Below are positions 34,002 to 45,404 of a stretch of 64,000 bases of DNA, one piece after another (position 1 is the stretch's first letter; each line of letters begins with the position of its first letter). The position numbers were made by a program, and so were the translations under genes. The notes below the pieces were generated by a model. That model ran no database searches. It was not told the origin of the DNA and saw only the letters and a list, made by a program, of their open reading frames with translations. Location of the stretch: positions 60,344,023 through 60,408,022 of the forward strand of contig QCXZ01000003.1 of NCBI GenBank assembly GCA_025024175.1, in the 5' to 3' direction. The stretch comes from Rhyzopertha dominica (lineage: Eukaryota > Arthropoda > Insecta > Coleoptera > Bostrichidae).

Positions 34002-35440
34002 TCGTTGGTCTGTTGCCCTTTGAATGTTCCAATGTGAGCTTTTGTGTTTTAATGCTTTCTCTATGTTCGACTGTGTTTTAGTTTAAATTTCTGGTATAGC
34101 CTAGAATTTAAATCAAAAATAATACCTATATGAATAACGTAACGTAACGTTCAACTTACATTGTAGTACATGGTAATTTTAATTTTTTTCATTTTGGCAA
34201 AAATTGCATATCATATACAGTAAATATTCTGTGTACTTTGAAAATATATTTTACCTATTTACTATTTGATAAGGTAAGAATATATTTCATAAGATTTTAC
34301 TCTAAGCCAGTATTATAAGAAATTGCGTAGTGTTATTTTCTGCAAATTCTCCTATAATTCATAATAATTTCATAGGTATTTACTGCCCTTGTGCCGATCC
34401 ATTCAATTTTGTAATGCGGAACATGGGCACAATGTCAGTCGTTTCCTTTGTCGCGTCTTCATGGAACGTTGCGTTATAATTCCAGCAGTGCTAAGAATAA
34501 AGCTGCTCTAAAGTCGAATCGTGAACTTAGCGCATAAACTGCGCTGAGTTCATAAAATACCGAACAAGAAGTAGCTAGTCGGAGCGACTCCGATTGGTGC
34601 TATTAAGCAATTATACTAGTAGAACCAGCAATTTATAGCATGGCAATTTGAATAAAACGATTATCTTCATCTCGGGATTAAACTGTTGCGTGGTATGACA
34701 TCGACAACTCGTGCACGACTCTGAATTATTTAGTTGTGCGAGCGCGATTGAAACGTTTTTCTCGACTGCTGCAAACTATGTTCGGCACTTGACGAAGTTA
34801 TTACCGTTGAAATCTTTCCGGGACTGAGAATTCTAACCATTCGGGAAAGATGGATGTTTCAAATGTTTCCTTTTACGCTATCGTTAGATATGTACATTAA
34901 TGAATTGTTATGATAGAATGCATCAATATACAGGGTGATCAACGAAAACGTTTGGTTAGAAGCATCTGGGAAAATAAAATTTAAAGATTTTTAATGTTGA
35001 CACGCTTAACTAATTCAAACGGTGCCATTGTAATTAAAAAATTAAAGCCTATTGGTTTTTAGAAACGTCGAAAACAATCATAGTAATTTTATAATTTTAA
35101 ATACTCTACTTTTTCAAATTATTTGGGGTCCACGATTAATTTGAGTTTGTTGAAGATCATCTACATAAAAAATAATCTAATCTTAATCTTTATAAAAAAG
35201 GAAATTTAGTAAAAAAAAAATAATATTTGATACAACAACTATTAATGTACAATTAATCAGTATCTTTGTGAAATATCTACAGAGATATCATAATTGATCA
35301 CTACGCTTAGTCAACTCTGAACTGGAATATCTTCTTAATTTCAAATAGAATTACATTTTAATTAATAAAAACATGAACAGCCTGTCGTAAGCACTAAGCA
35401 TGTTTCTATTCTCTTCCTCATTGCAGTATGTGTAGCGAGC
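34002..35440. other. No recognised feature; possible mariner terminus
   Basis: At 34929 a TA-flanked tacagggtgatcaacg resembles a mariner terminal repeat, but no partner end was found. The rest is AT-rich and non-coding. Confidence 0.35.
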
Positions 35441-35746
35441 TTGATATTATAAATAAATAAATAAATAAAATAAAGGGTTATTCACGAAATTTCCACCACA
35501 GAATGTTCTTAATTGTAAAAAGAATTATTTTTATTTTATTATTTCATGGATATTCAATCTTTTTCTTATTAACTATCTACTCTTTAGGACGCCAACATAA
35601 AATCATTTTTTTAAAATTCTTTTTAATATATTTTAGATTGTACTTGTTTTGTTTTTTATGAAATATATTTACGTTGAAAATTCCAGATAAGCACTATAAC
35701 AACATTGGCTCTGATAGAATTCATATCAAAATCTCACGTAAATCGA

Positions 35747-35870
35747 ATCGAAAGTGTCAAAAGTATCGAAATATAGAAAGCACGAAGTATCGAAAGCATA
35801 TAAAGTATTGAAAGCATCGAAGTATTAAAAGTATCAAAAATATCAAAGTATCGAAAATATCAAAGTTGCT
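35747..35870. repeat. 9-bp minisatellite (cgaaagtat-like)
   Basis: About a dozen degenerate tandem units of the type cgaaagtat / caaaagtat / cgaaagcat. They end about 35 bp before the Harbinger-like element. Confidence 0.7.
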
Positions 35871-35907
35871 TTACTGTGTATAGGTGCTATAAATAATAAT
35901 AAAGTTA

Positions 35908-36648
35908 GATTCCCACTTATGCAGCACGACATGCACGATGCGTTGCAGCGCGGCGCGACACTGCACGATGCGTCATTTTTTGGTAGCTATTCCCACTTTT
36001 GCGGCAGTGTGCAGCAGAACCAGAAGTTTAATAAAACTTTATCATCATTATATATATTATTAATTAGATAAATATAATAAAAAATAATAATCACTATATA
36101 TACAATTAATAACATAGAACGTGCACGCCAGAGGTTAATTACACGTCTACATCGTCGTCATCGGACAATTTATTGATCAGCTATCGTATGTCATAAACAC
36201 GAAGAAAATAAAAAGAAAAGAAGAAAAAGGCGAAACCATTGGGTTCATGATATATTTCATGCAAGAATGGAAGATGGTCAATTTCACACACTTTTTAGAA
36301 AATTCCAGGAGGATGATTTTATAAACATCATAGAATGTCTTCAAAAAACTCAGTGAATTGTACAATATTGTACGCGTTCCACTAACGGGACATCACACAA
36401 AGTTTCGGTTATTAACATCCCACTTCTGTTCGGCACAAGCAGCAGCGTGCGTCAATTGACGCATGGAAACGTACACCGATGAATTGAAATTTTGCTGCAG
36501 CGTACCGCGCCGTGCTGCAGCGGAACGTGCTGCTTAGATGGGAACGGTATCATTTAAATACATACATGCAAACAATTGGAAGCAGCATTTTGCTGCATCG
36601 TAACGCGCCGTGCCGTGCCGCACCGTGCTGCGTAAGTGGGAATCGGCC
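35908..36648 (+). mobile_element. PIF/Harbinger-like non-autonomous element
   Basis: The termini gattcccacttatgcagcac and, at the right end in reverse complement, gattcccacttacgcagcac are inverted repeats. The right end carries four further bases (ggcc). They are flanked by TTA at 35905-35907 and 36649-36651, the 3-bp duplication typical of PIF/Harbinger. Subterminal parts are GC-rich with repeated gctgca/cgcgcc motifs. A partial second terminus (gtgctgcttagatgggaac, about 36527-36545) lies inside the right end. The interior keeps a short piece of transposase (36231-36356). Confidence 0.8.
36231..36356 (+). pseudogene. Harbinger transposase N-terminal fragment
   Basis: The frame reads RNHWVHDIFHARMEDGQFHT, then FRKFQEDDFINIIECLQKT and stop. 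The W-V-h-x-x-x-x-R…G.F..L pattern matches the N-terminal region of animal Harbinger transposases (RRWWVRP…R…G.Y..L). The catalytic DDE part is absent. Confidence 0.65.
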
Positions 36649-36659
36649 TTAATAGTCTT

Positions 36660-37910
36660 TTATTCTTCCATTTCCACGCTGTATATACAGAATATTTATA
36701 AAGTAGAACATGAACATATTTTATAATAGATACAAAAATAAAATGTAAAATAATATTAAAACTAAACAATAATGTAAAATTTGAAAAATACCTAATACAA
36801 AAAAATTACAACGGGAGAAACAAAGAAATCTCGAGGCGAAGTTCAGGTGTAAAGCAAAGTATATGCTTTAAAACGCTGTTCTTCCACTTAACCTCGATAT
36901 AAAAGGTAGAAATTATGCACGAGAAAAGAACAAACAGTATGCATTAACAGTATAACAACTAGTTCGAAAAAGTAAGCACATTGTGCATCAAACAGGCAAC
37001 CAAAAATAAATTTATTGAATCCACCTTTTTTTAAGGACGTGATCTCTCCAAAATACCGATTATAAAATTTGTACATACAATACGAAAAAGACCTTTGGAA
37101 TAGAGCGGTTTTATGTGCAGGACAAGACACGAGGTGTCCTGACCTTTATGTTGACAGAATGTACAATTGCGGCCGTTGAAAATGTCCCGGTCTCCACGGG
37201 TTAGGTTTGTCGAATATCACCTGAAAATTAGGCAACCACTATAACGTGCCTAAGCATGCGATTATTTTATCGCTCGAGCATGTCTAAGCTCCCAAACGGT
37301 AAATTTGGACGGCTCGTGTTACTTGGGACCACTTTATTTGCAGCATGATGAACCTTAGCAATACATACAAATGAACATAACTTTATTTTGGTAACTTCGT
37401 ATCTTTCGGATTTGAGTTAATAGTGGAACGAATTTGAATCGAAGAGCATTTAATAAATAAGTATGTAATAAGTTTTGTAAAGGCCAGTACTTAATTATTT
37501 TAAGCTAACTATTATAAATAAATTAGCGAACTGTGATACATTTTAAGTTGCAAACGAGAGATAATAAAAACTTGCAGATGACTGGTATAGTATACAGAAT
37601 TTTTAGCCAAGTGTGTTTATAGAATTGTCAAAAATCATATTATCCATATAAGATAAACTTTTTCCAACTTGGATTTCTGTGAGACCACTTAAAATCCAAG
37701 TTTTATGCTGCACTACCTGAATCTCTTTGTTTCGACAAAGAATCGTCGCATCACCACGAAATTTTGCAAAACGTTAGACAAGATTTTGAAAATCAATTGT
37801 AATATGTAGAATGTGCACAATTTGATCAGCAAAGAAAACATGGTTGCATAGGCAATGAAAGGAGATATTTTCATCCCGCTCCAAGATAAAATTGATCTGT
37901 TTGAGCACTT
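36660..37910. other. No recognised feature
   Basis: AT-rich DNA with no supported gene or repeat. Confidence 0.4.
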
Positions 37911-37911
37911 T

Positions 37912-38740
37912 ACTTCCACATCCAACGGATGGGAAGTATTTGCTCATTGTATTTGCTCATTCGCTTTAAAACGGTCGAAAATGCAAAAAAAAAACAAAAT
38001 TTGAGCAAAGACAAATTTTTTGTCTGTGTGTCTGTGTCTGTGGTATTGCTTGTGGACACGATAACTTTCGAAAGATATATGAACTTGAAATTTGGCAAAC
38101 GTATAAATCTCAACTACCCAATGCGACCTATTGCTTGTTGGGTAAGTAGGGTATCGGGAAGGGGGCAAAATTGGGGAGTAACTACCCTTTTTTATATTTT
38201 TTTCGTTTTAGTATGTGATTAATAATATAACTGCGAGTATTATTAGCTCTTATAAATTTTCGGTACAGCAAACTATTTAGAAGATATTAGCAAAAAAGCG
38301 ACACATAAAGAATACGGTTTTTCCTAAATATCTCCGAATATATTTAATATATTAAAAAAATGAAAATGCCATCAGATAGGAAATAAAATTTCTCACAAAA
38401 AGTGTCTTAGAAAATTTATCCAAAATTTTGATATTTTCGAAATATTTCCAAAAAACCTATTTTGTACCTTGCTCGTACGATTTTTTTAAATTTTGGTATT
38501 ATATAGTAAATCAAATTTCTGATCAGAAAGCGCTCTTGTAATTTTTTTGTTAAGTTAATAATTTTCGACTTATTTGGAAAAAACCGATTTTATATATGTA
38601 TATATTTTTGCTGATATCACGAGGACTGTGTGTCTTAGAAAAAATGTGTAGAGAGAAAAAATGCTCAAAACCTGTTTACTAATCGTATAACATAAGAGAT
38701 AAAAACGTAAATGTCATTTTGACAATTGGATGTGGAAGTA
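37912..38740. repeat. 0.8-kb terminal-inverted-repeat element, copy 1
   Basis: Its ends acttccacatccaa (37912) and ttggatgtggaagt (38740) are inverted repeats. Just inside the left end is a small palindrome (acttccacatccaacgga followed by tgggaagt). The body matches 62913-63675 in the same orientation over nearly its whole length, with small indels. Recognisable shared blocks are ggacacgataactttcgaaa, gaacttgaaatttggcaaac and atcacgaggactgt. No target duplication or coding region was found. Class unknown. Confidence 0.8.
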
Positions 38741-38744
38741 TTGA

Positions 38745-39720
38745 TTCAATTTGCAGCGGTTTTTTTCAAAATTTTGACTTGTAGGACTTGAAAATTTTAG
38801 TTGGGGCATCCTGTATGTACATATGTATATGCTATCTTATTAAATATATCAATGAAACTTATTCAAGAAAATACCACTTTACGCAAGTGTTAGTTCATCT
38901 GATCGCCTGATGTACTATTATCACACACTTACAACAAACATAATTAAAAATATTTATAATAAACCTCTTATCTCTGCAGAAAGAACAACTGTGCTTGTTG
39001 CTTCATACTAATGACATAACAATATTTTAAGATACACACACTTTCTGGTTCGACAGTAATAATTAGATAAGGTTTATCAAGCGTTAACCGATATTTATCC
39101 GGAACTGAGCTTTCAAAATAGAAAAGTTTTTGCTGTTTTAGATACTTACTTCTGGTACATGGTACAGATACTAGATTTTTCTGCTTTAGGTGGCTAACAA
39201 GTGTTACCAACTGAGCCAAAGCGGTTATCAAACAACCTTGGGCTTGAACTACTTTGAAGCAATCCGTGACCTGATACACTTTAGATATTCTTGGGTAGGA
39301 CGAGCCGTAGAATTGCATCAGCCGTCGTATTTAAAGATTTTATGACACATGATTGTACTGAAGTACAGACCAGTAGCTGTATGTAATTAATAGGTATAGT
39401 TGGCATTTAGATGAAAATCTAGTCTAATTTTAGACAAATGTTTGATTAAATTCTACTGTCATCCAGATAGTGGAGCGTAAAAGACCAATAAAGCTTGAAA
39501 CTGGAAAAAATTAGCTACAGTGCCGTTTTTAATGTTAATGTTGTATTGTACAGTTAAAAAATGAAATGAATATGTATGTAGGTATGCTATTCGTTTTAAA
39601 TTGTTAGAAAAATGCGTTTATTAGAAATAACAAGAAATAATAATAAATAAGCAACAAGAACGGATTTCTTTTATTAACCTGTGGAATCGTGTACGGTGGA
39701 CAACTTGCCCTTGCACTAGA
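38745..39720. other. No recognised feature
   Basis: A terminus-like ggggcatcctgtatgta at about 38804 resembles a mariner end but has no partner. Otherwise AT-rich non-coding DNA. Confidence 0.35.
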
Positions 39721-39734
39721 CGAGCGTGCGTGTA

Positions 39735-39859
39735 GCCGTTAGTTTTTAGTTTTGTTGCGTACAATTACCGCGATGTTCCGAAAAGTGTGTTCTGATAAAA
39801 TCTCATTTTAATTGATGTGTTAAGTGTACGTGTCGATAACCAGAAGTAAACCGACTGCT
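39735..39859 (+). other. Candidate first (5' UTR) exon of a host gene
   Basis: A GC-richer leader begins around gtagccgttagtttttag and ends ccgactgct followed by GTAAGT (39860-39865), a consensus donor. The start is a guess. It is paired by inference with the acceptor at 40071. Confidence 0.25.
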
Positions 39860-40071
39860 GTAAGTTTGTAATGTTGTTGACGAATTTATACGTAAATCCA
39901 GGTGTTATATGTTTCAATATCTCAATAGATTGAATGTCCATTTAGCCGCGCATTTACTATTATTAATACTTGGTGTTGACAGAAGCGCATTATTCTTCAT
40001 TTGCACTATTAATATCATTTGTACAGCCTTCATTACGTATTTAAATGAATTCTCATCTCATTTTGTTTCAG

Positions 40072-40122
40072 ACACATTTCCAAGAATCATGCATAGTGCT
40101 CCATATCCTATTATATACCACA
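40072..40122 (+). other. Candidate 51-nt exon with start codon
   Basis: The segment is bounded by a pyrimidine-rich acceptor (ctcattttgtttcag, ending 40071) and a consensus donor GTGAGT (40123-40128). It contains an ATG at 40089 that opens the frame MHSAPYPIIYH into the donor in phase 1. Together with the GTAAGT donor at 39860 it would form exon 2 of a + strand gene with a 211-bp first intron. No downstream exon was identified, so the product is unknown. Confidence 0.3.
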
Positions 40123-41089
40123 GTGAGTTATTTGTTTTCGTGTTGTCTCCTTCACCGATAATATCTTGAGCAAACAATTTGGACGTAGCGTGAAACAACA
40201 GCACCCACTAGATTATTTCAATATTTCAACATTTTTATAACAATTGTAATTAGTGAAATGATTAGTACATTATTTATTTATATTTTAGTAACAAACTGAT
40301 CAAAACAAGTGGCTGATATCTAAGTTAAGTGATTTCATATGTTTAAATATATAAATAATTAAAATTCACGGACAGCTTAATTTTATCATTTCTTAATACG
40401 TCTTCTTCCCAAAGCGTTCAATAATATTTAGATTTGGCTTCCATGTGTAACACTTTTTGCTTGTGTTTTGGATTGCTTGTTTGAACCACCACTGAACTTG
40501 ACGACGTGCTTATTGCGATATGAATACAATATGGAATAATACTATGCGTCTTCAAACTTATTTTTCTATGAACAAGTATTGTTCTACTTCATTCACATTA
40601 AATTGTCATTTTGATTAATATTGCAGTACAAGGTAGTCTGGTAGAGTATGTTTTGTACTTAAATAGTACATATTACGTTATATGAGTGATTGTAATACTT
40701 AATCAAATCGGTGGTTATACCAATAATGTGTGAAAAAAACATTATTTTCTTGAAAACACATTTTACTTCTTTAAGCAAGGTTTGCTCGTGATCAAGATTT
40801 TATTCCCTGAATCAAATTTTCACGAATCCTGTATTTTCTGTTATTCTGCTTTCTGTATCTGTTTTCTGATAGTTGATATTCAATAATAAGCGTCAACTCC
40901 TCTTATATTAAAAAAATAAACATACATGATATTTCATACTTGTAAGAATAGGTATTTTTTGACTCAAAATTCTCAGGTTAACTTGTGTTTGGAGCAGTGA
41001 ATTTGCGAATTGCAGCAAGATTAGCTTTAAATAGAGACCACTTACCATCTTAGACGAGAACACAACACAAATTTAATATGGAATTCCTT

Positions 41090-41251
41090 TTACGATACAT
41101 CATTTGAAAGCTTTTTTCATATAGTTAGTTCTACTGTTTTCATTCATAGTATCTCGAAGCAAGGTGTTTATTAATTTGAATATTTTTGACCATTCTACGG
41201 AATATAACATCTTGCAGCTACAATANAATTTGTCCTTAGAGCCCAAAAATT
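41090..41251. repeat. Relic of mariner subterminal repeat
   Basis: The blocks acgatacatcatttgaaagc and, 135 bp later, caatanaatttgtcctta match in order and spacing the left subterminal repeat of the mariner at 48179 (its 48335-48520 part). It is a solo end or MITE relative of that transposon. Confidence 0.55.
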
Positions 41252-41599
41252 AAAAACAAATACTTAAAGAAGACATTTATAATGCTTAAAATGTTCATTT
41301 CATGTTATTATGATTATGCGTTATTTATCATTAAAATCTATTCATCATCATCATCTGCCTTATTTACTGCCATCTTATAACATGTGCACAAAAAGGCACT
41401 CATGACAAGACAACCACCTAAAGGTTGAAACAAGAAATTCAGATATAAAGCAGATAATTGGTTAATTTTGCAGTTTCCATTGCAGTAATGTGAGAAGAAC
41501 AATTTTAAGTAAATGTCAGAACGTAAACTTTTGCGGTGAGAGTTAGCTTGAAATCTTAGTCTTGTAGAGTTAGAACGTGTGCGATTTTGAAATAAGGTC

Positions 41600-41634
41600 G
41601 ACTTTTCGCCCGCACTTGAAAGGGCCATCATCAG
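41600..41634 (-). ncRNA. Hammerhead-like core, minus strand, isolated PLE end
   Basis: The minus strand reads CTGATGA (41634-41628), T, GGCCC, a 10-nt loop, GGGC, then GAAAAGTC. It resembles the PLE 3' motif of the other copies, with a 4-bp stem II. No PLE coding sequence was recognised next to it, so it may be an orphan PLE terminus. Confidence 0.35.
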
Positions 41635-42298
41635 AACAGAATTAAGGAGAATGGAATATGGAACTCAACGCGAGAAACACGTCCAGACGTCTGGTGTTTT
41701 TTACTTTGGCTTCCAATTTTCTTATTATTCTTTACAATCCCATCTTTGATCGTCCGCAAATGGTGATTACTTACCCCAGTACTATGTTAAATATGATTGT
41801 TGTTAAGATTACCCTGTGAAAGGTACTGAAACACAGTTATTAATTCTAATTGTATTAACTGAATTATCCATTATGATCTTCGCTAGACGTATCAATTTGT
41901 TTGGCAAGCCAATTTCTTTCACAGTATAACAAATGTTTCTTCTCTTTATGGAATCTGTATTGACAGATCCAAGTAATAGTTACTTCTTGTATGTTAATGG
42001 TTGCCGGAAAAGGCTGTTTGCATCTAACTTGAAATTATGCTGTGTTGATTTACCATTGCGGTACTGATGTACTTACGTCAAATACTTCAATTGTTACTTT
42101 TTGAAATTAGATAATGTTTCATTAGATTATTGTCGCTTTAGCTAAATTATGTCATTTATCAGTACTGCTATTTTATTACACAGAGAGCTGGCAAAGCACT
42201 TTCGATTTGATTTAGCCATCTTTTGTACATATAATAAAAAATTAAGCTAAAACTAAAAAATTTAAAATCGGCTCATTTTCTGCTACTGGCGGTATATA

Positions 42299-43758
42299 AC
42301 AGGATATTTCAGGTTCTGTTCGAGCGAATTTTCTGAAATTCTGCATAAGCATATGGGTAATTAAACTGCATTTTCTGAAAATTTTTCAACTCCGTGTCAG
42401 CCTTTGTTTTCGGGAGATGGGCGCAAGTTGCATTTTTTAATGGGAAGGGGCGGTCAAAAGGCATATCATTGAAAAGGACATTTTTTCCTGATTTCAAAAA
42501 TATACCACACTTGTACAATTTATTGCTTCTGAGTTGAGAAAAGTGTAAATAGAATAATTGAGTCTGACAAAAAACGAAAAGAATGAAAACAATCTTCTTT
42601 ATCGCTAAAATGGACAAACAATTTTCGGCTAGTTTGATCAATTTATTGCGAATCGGGTACCCCAAAAAGTGAAAAATGCTGTATTTTTTCAGATTTACAT
42701 TACGGAAGATGCTAAAAATGTTTCCCATTTACTTCCTTCCAGTAATGCAGTCTTGAGTAAAAGTTTCTAATGTTTTTTTATAGCATATTTGGAGGTAAGT
42801 TCTGAATTTCGCTCCACGTCTACCAATCCATCTGTCTGGAAATATCGCATTCAAGTTGACTGCAAAATGGGGCGGTGCACCATCTTGCTGAAACCATATC
42901 TGTTCAGAAGGACGCGCAGCATTTTCACAATTAGGGAAGAGCTGTAAATACTTGACCGCATTCAAATTTCCATCGATGAAAAAGGGCCCAATAATGTGCT
43001 CACCGATAATACCACACCAGACATTCACTTTTTGATAGATCTTCTGCTAATATGGTGAGTTAGAGCTCGCCGTTGTACCGAACATTTGGGATTCTCTTGC
43101 ACATCTAAAAGGATATTCATGCTACTTTCCTCATTCGTAGCAACCTTTGGACATCCTGGTTTTTGACGATTTTTAAGTCCGCGGGTTTCGTCAAAACGTT
43201 GCAATGTTTTAATAATTGTTGATCTGCCAATGGGTTCACGATCTTCATGAATTGCATTGTAGAGTGGAACTACTTCCGAATAACTTCGGCTTCTATCTCC
43301 ATAACCAATCATCATCAAAATTTCGATGCTAGCATGTTCACTTAACTGAGGCTTTGCGATTGCAAATAAAAAAGTGAATGAAATTTATCACCAGTCACGA
43401 GAAACCTGGAGTTTTTGTTCTTACTTAGCGATAACGAATATGGTTTTTATCCCGAAGTTTTTTGCAACATCCCAAGTTTGTTATCACACTTTTCTCGATT
43501 CAGAAGCAATAAATTGTACAATTGTGGTACATTTTTGAAATAAGGAAAAAGTATTCTTTTCAATGATATGCCTTTTGACCCCCATTCCCATTTAAAAATG
43601 CTACTTGTGTCCATATCTCGGAGACGAGAGCTAATGCAGAGTTGAAAAAATTCCAGAAAATGCATATTAATTACCCATAGGCCCATACAGAAATTCAGAA
43701 AAATCGGTCAAACAGAACCTGAAATATCCTGCTAGATCCATACTTTGTAGCGACCCTG
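42299..43758 (-). mobile_element. Mariner-type transposon, copy D, long inverted repeats
   Basis: About 250 bp at each end are imperfect inverted copies. Shared blocks include aggatatttcaggttctgtt, tgaaattctg and caataaattgtacaa. The right end finishes cgaccctg followed by TA (43759-43760). The left end lacks the outermost 27 bp (cagggtcgctacaaagtatg…), so it is truncated. It is the same family as copy B at 28.3 kb. The transposase lies between on the minus strand. Confidence 0.8.
42700..43318 (-). pseudogene. Mariner-type transposase, copy D, two deletions
   Basis: On the minus strand 43318-43025 encodes the DNA-binding half (RSYSEVVPLYNAIHEDREPI, STIIKTLQRFDETRGLKNR, NILLDVQENPKCSVQRRA). 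A deletion removes the first catalytic Asp region. Then 43028-42729 encodes NVWCGIIGEHIIGPFFIDGN and IWFQQDGAPPHFAVN (second Asp), then FPDRWIGRRG, where a second deletion removes the RSPDLTPLDFF motif. Without two of the three catalytic Asp residues it cannot work. Confidence 0.8.
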
Positions 43759-43764
43759 TATATT

Positions 43765-44530
43765 AGAAAACTTCCCCTTACATAATGGACCAGTTTTTGG
43801 TTGATTATCGTGTGAGAAATCCAGCAAAACAGAAAAGAGCAATCGTTTGGCACTTATTCGGTGTTCTGTGTCTCCCTTTGCTCATCCGCGACCGAGTTTA
43901 TTACACGCGATGTGAGTAAGCCGTGCAAGCTGTTGCTAATGCGCGATGATAATAAAACAACAGAGGCATGCGGCAACAATCATCCGGGTAAAGAGGACAA
44001 AAAAAGCAGTCCTCATACAGAAAACGGAGGACCTGGTGTAGGGAATCCCCGCCGATGGCGCTCGAGAGCATCGCCGTGAATCGGGCTTCCGTCCGTTTGG
44101 TCGTTTTGCGCCGAGTTTCACAACTTCATGTTTTACTTATCTATTTGCCCCGGCAACCGATGAATGAACTGTTTTGATGCCTTTATTGCTCGCCATTGCA
44201 AACAAAAGGACGATTCCAATAAACATTCCGGCACGAATAAACGTTGTGCCGTTCAGGCGACGTCTTCCTTGCCTTTTTGCTACCTCTCCAGACTTATTGA
44301 TTTTTTTCCTGACCTATATTACTCGGGACGTTGTTCGCTTCCTTTTTCGGCAGCTCGGATTAACCGGCTGCATCCTTCCGATGGTGCATTTCCTTGTCCG
44401 TCACGAGGGGCCTGTATCTATTATGTGCATTTGTGACTCGATGAAGGAAATGATAAAGGTACAAGTAGCAACGATAAAAATCATAAAAATGATAAAAAAC
44501 AAAACTTCATTCTCTTAATATTGGTACTAC
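43765..44530. other. GC-rich island, possible host exon sequence
   Basis: Composition is clearly less AT-rich than the surroundings. At 43912-43920 GTGAGTAAG is a good 5' splice site on the + strand. Open frames here (43861-44079, 44164-44436, 44174-44518) have no recognised motif. It may be unique host sequence, coding or regulatory. Confidence 0.25.
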
Positions 44531-44871
44531 GAAGGTAATTGAAACAAAAAAGATGTAAAACGGGATATTTCCAGTAGTTTCATCAGTATTGACACTCAAA
44601 ATTTTCTTTAAATGATAGCAGAAAATTGTTTAGGTCTTAGCGTCGCAGATCAAACTTTGACTGATTACTTTGCCCATAATAATGTTAATCCGTTATTATA
44701 TTTGATTTTTCCAAGCGATGGTAATGTTACTTGTTTATCTGTTGAATTTGTGTTTCAAATATTGCGCCGAGGGTTTCAACCAACATACCTCCATGCAGAT
44801 TTAATGTCGATTATCATTCACTGCTATGCTGTAATATGAACTGAATTATCAGACTTAAACAGTAAAGTCTG

Positions 44872-45017
44872 TGACATGTTGTTTTCCGGGGTGGTTCCCA
44901 CGTTGGTTATTAGACCTTGACGTTTCAGAGCTACTTCTGAGGAAGACACCGACATGAGTGTCGAAACGTCAAGGTCTAATAACCAACGTGGGAACCACCC
45001 TGGAAAACAACATGTCA
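44872..45017. repeat. PLE-end hairpin with 55-bp arms and hammerhead-like loop
   Basis: The arms 44872-44926 and 44963-45017 match as inverted repeats at 54 of 55 positions. The 36-nt loop contains CTGAGGA (44937-44943), an extra A, and a 5-bp stem (GACAC 44945-44949 with GTGTC 44958-44962). It runs into GAA, the self-complementary ACGT, and C. GAAACGTCAAGG is the common start of the terminal block in PLE 3' ends. It is probably two PLE ends joined in inverted orientation. A ribozyme relic is possible. Confidence 0.7.
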
Positions 45018-45404
45018 TCGACAACAACCACGGAAGCCTTCAAACCAAAATTCAGTAAAGTCTGATTACTACTATTACGATATTAGAAACTGCAATTTTA
45101 TAAAACTAAATAAAATTAAATCTCTGATTAATTGGGACCCTAACTTTTCTCTTTGTTATAATTTTGTCATGCCCTGTTGTTCAGGTTATGATAAAATGTT
45201 TGTGTGGAAGAAAATTTTTATGGTGCCTTTCGGTAAAAATGGTAAAAAATTCTAGACCTTCATCCACAACGTCACACGTTTCTCAGTTGTGTGAAAAAAG
45301 TGTCTATAATTAATAACCTGGCTTTGTTAGAAGAAAATGGATTTATTTGCTGGTTAGATAGGAATCTCAACGGATGATTTATTACGATCTAGCATCAAGA
45401 GNTC

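Noticed and set aside
34929..34945. Mariner-like terminus cagggtgatcaacg next to TA
   Set aside because: No matching opposite end or transposase was found between here and 39 kb, so an element cannot be delimited.
41338..41631. 97-codon minus-strand ORF starting MMALSSAGEKSTLFQN
   Set aside because: Its start coincides with the PLE-type terminal motif at 41600-41634, so it is probably translation of a PLE 3' end and flank, not a gene.
44824..45027. Minus-strand ORF with CxxC-like residues
   Set aside because: It is read entirely from the PLE hairpin; both strands of the palindrome give similar peptides.
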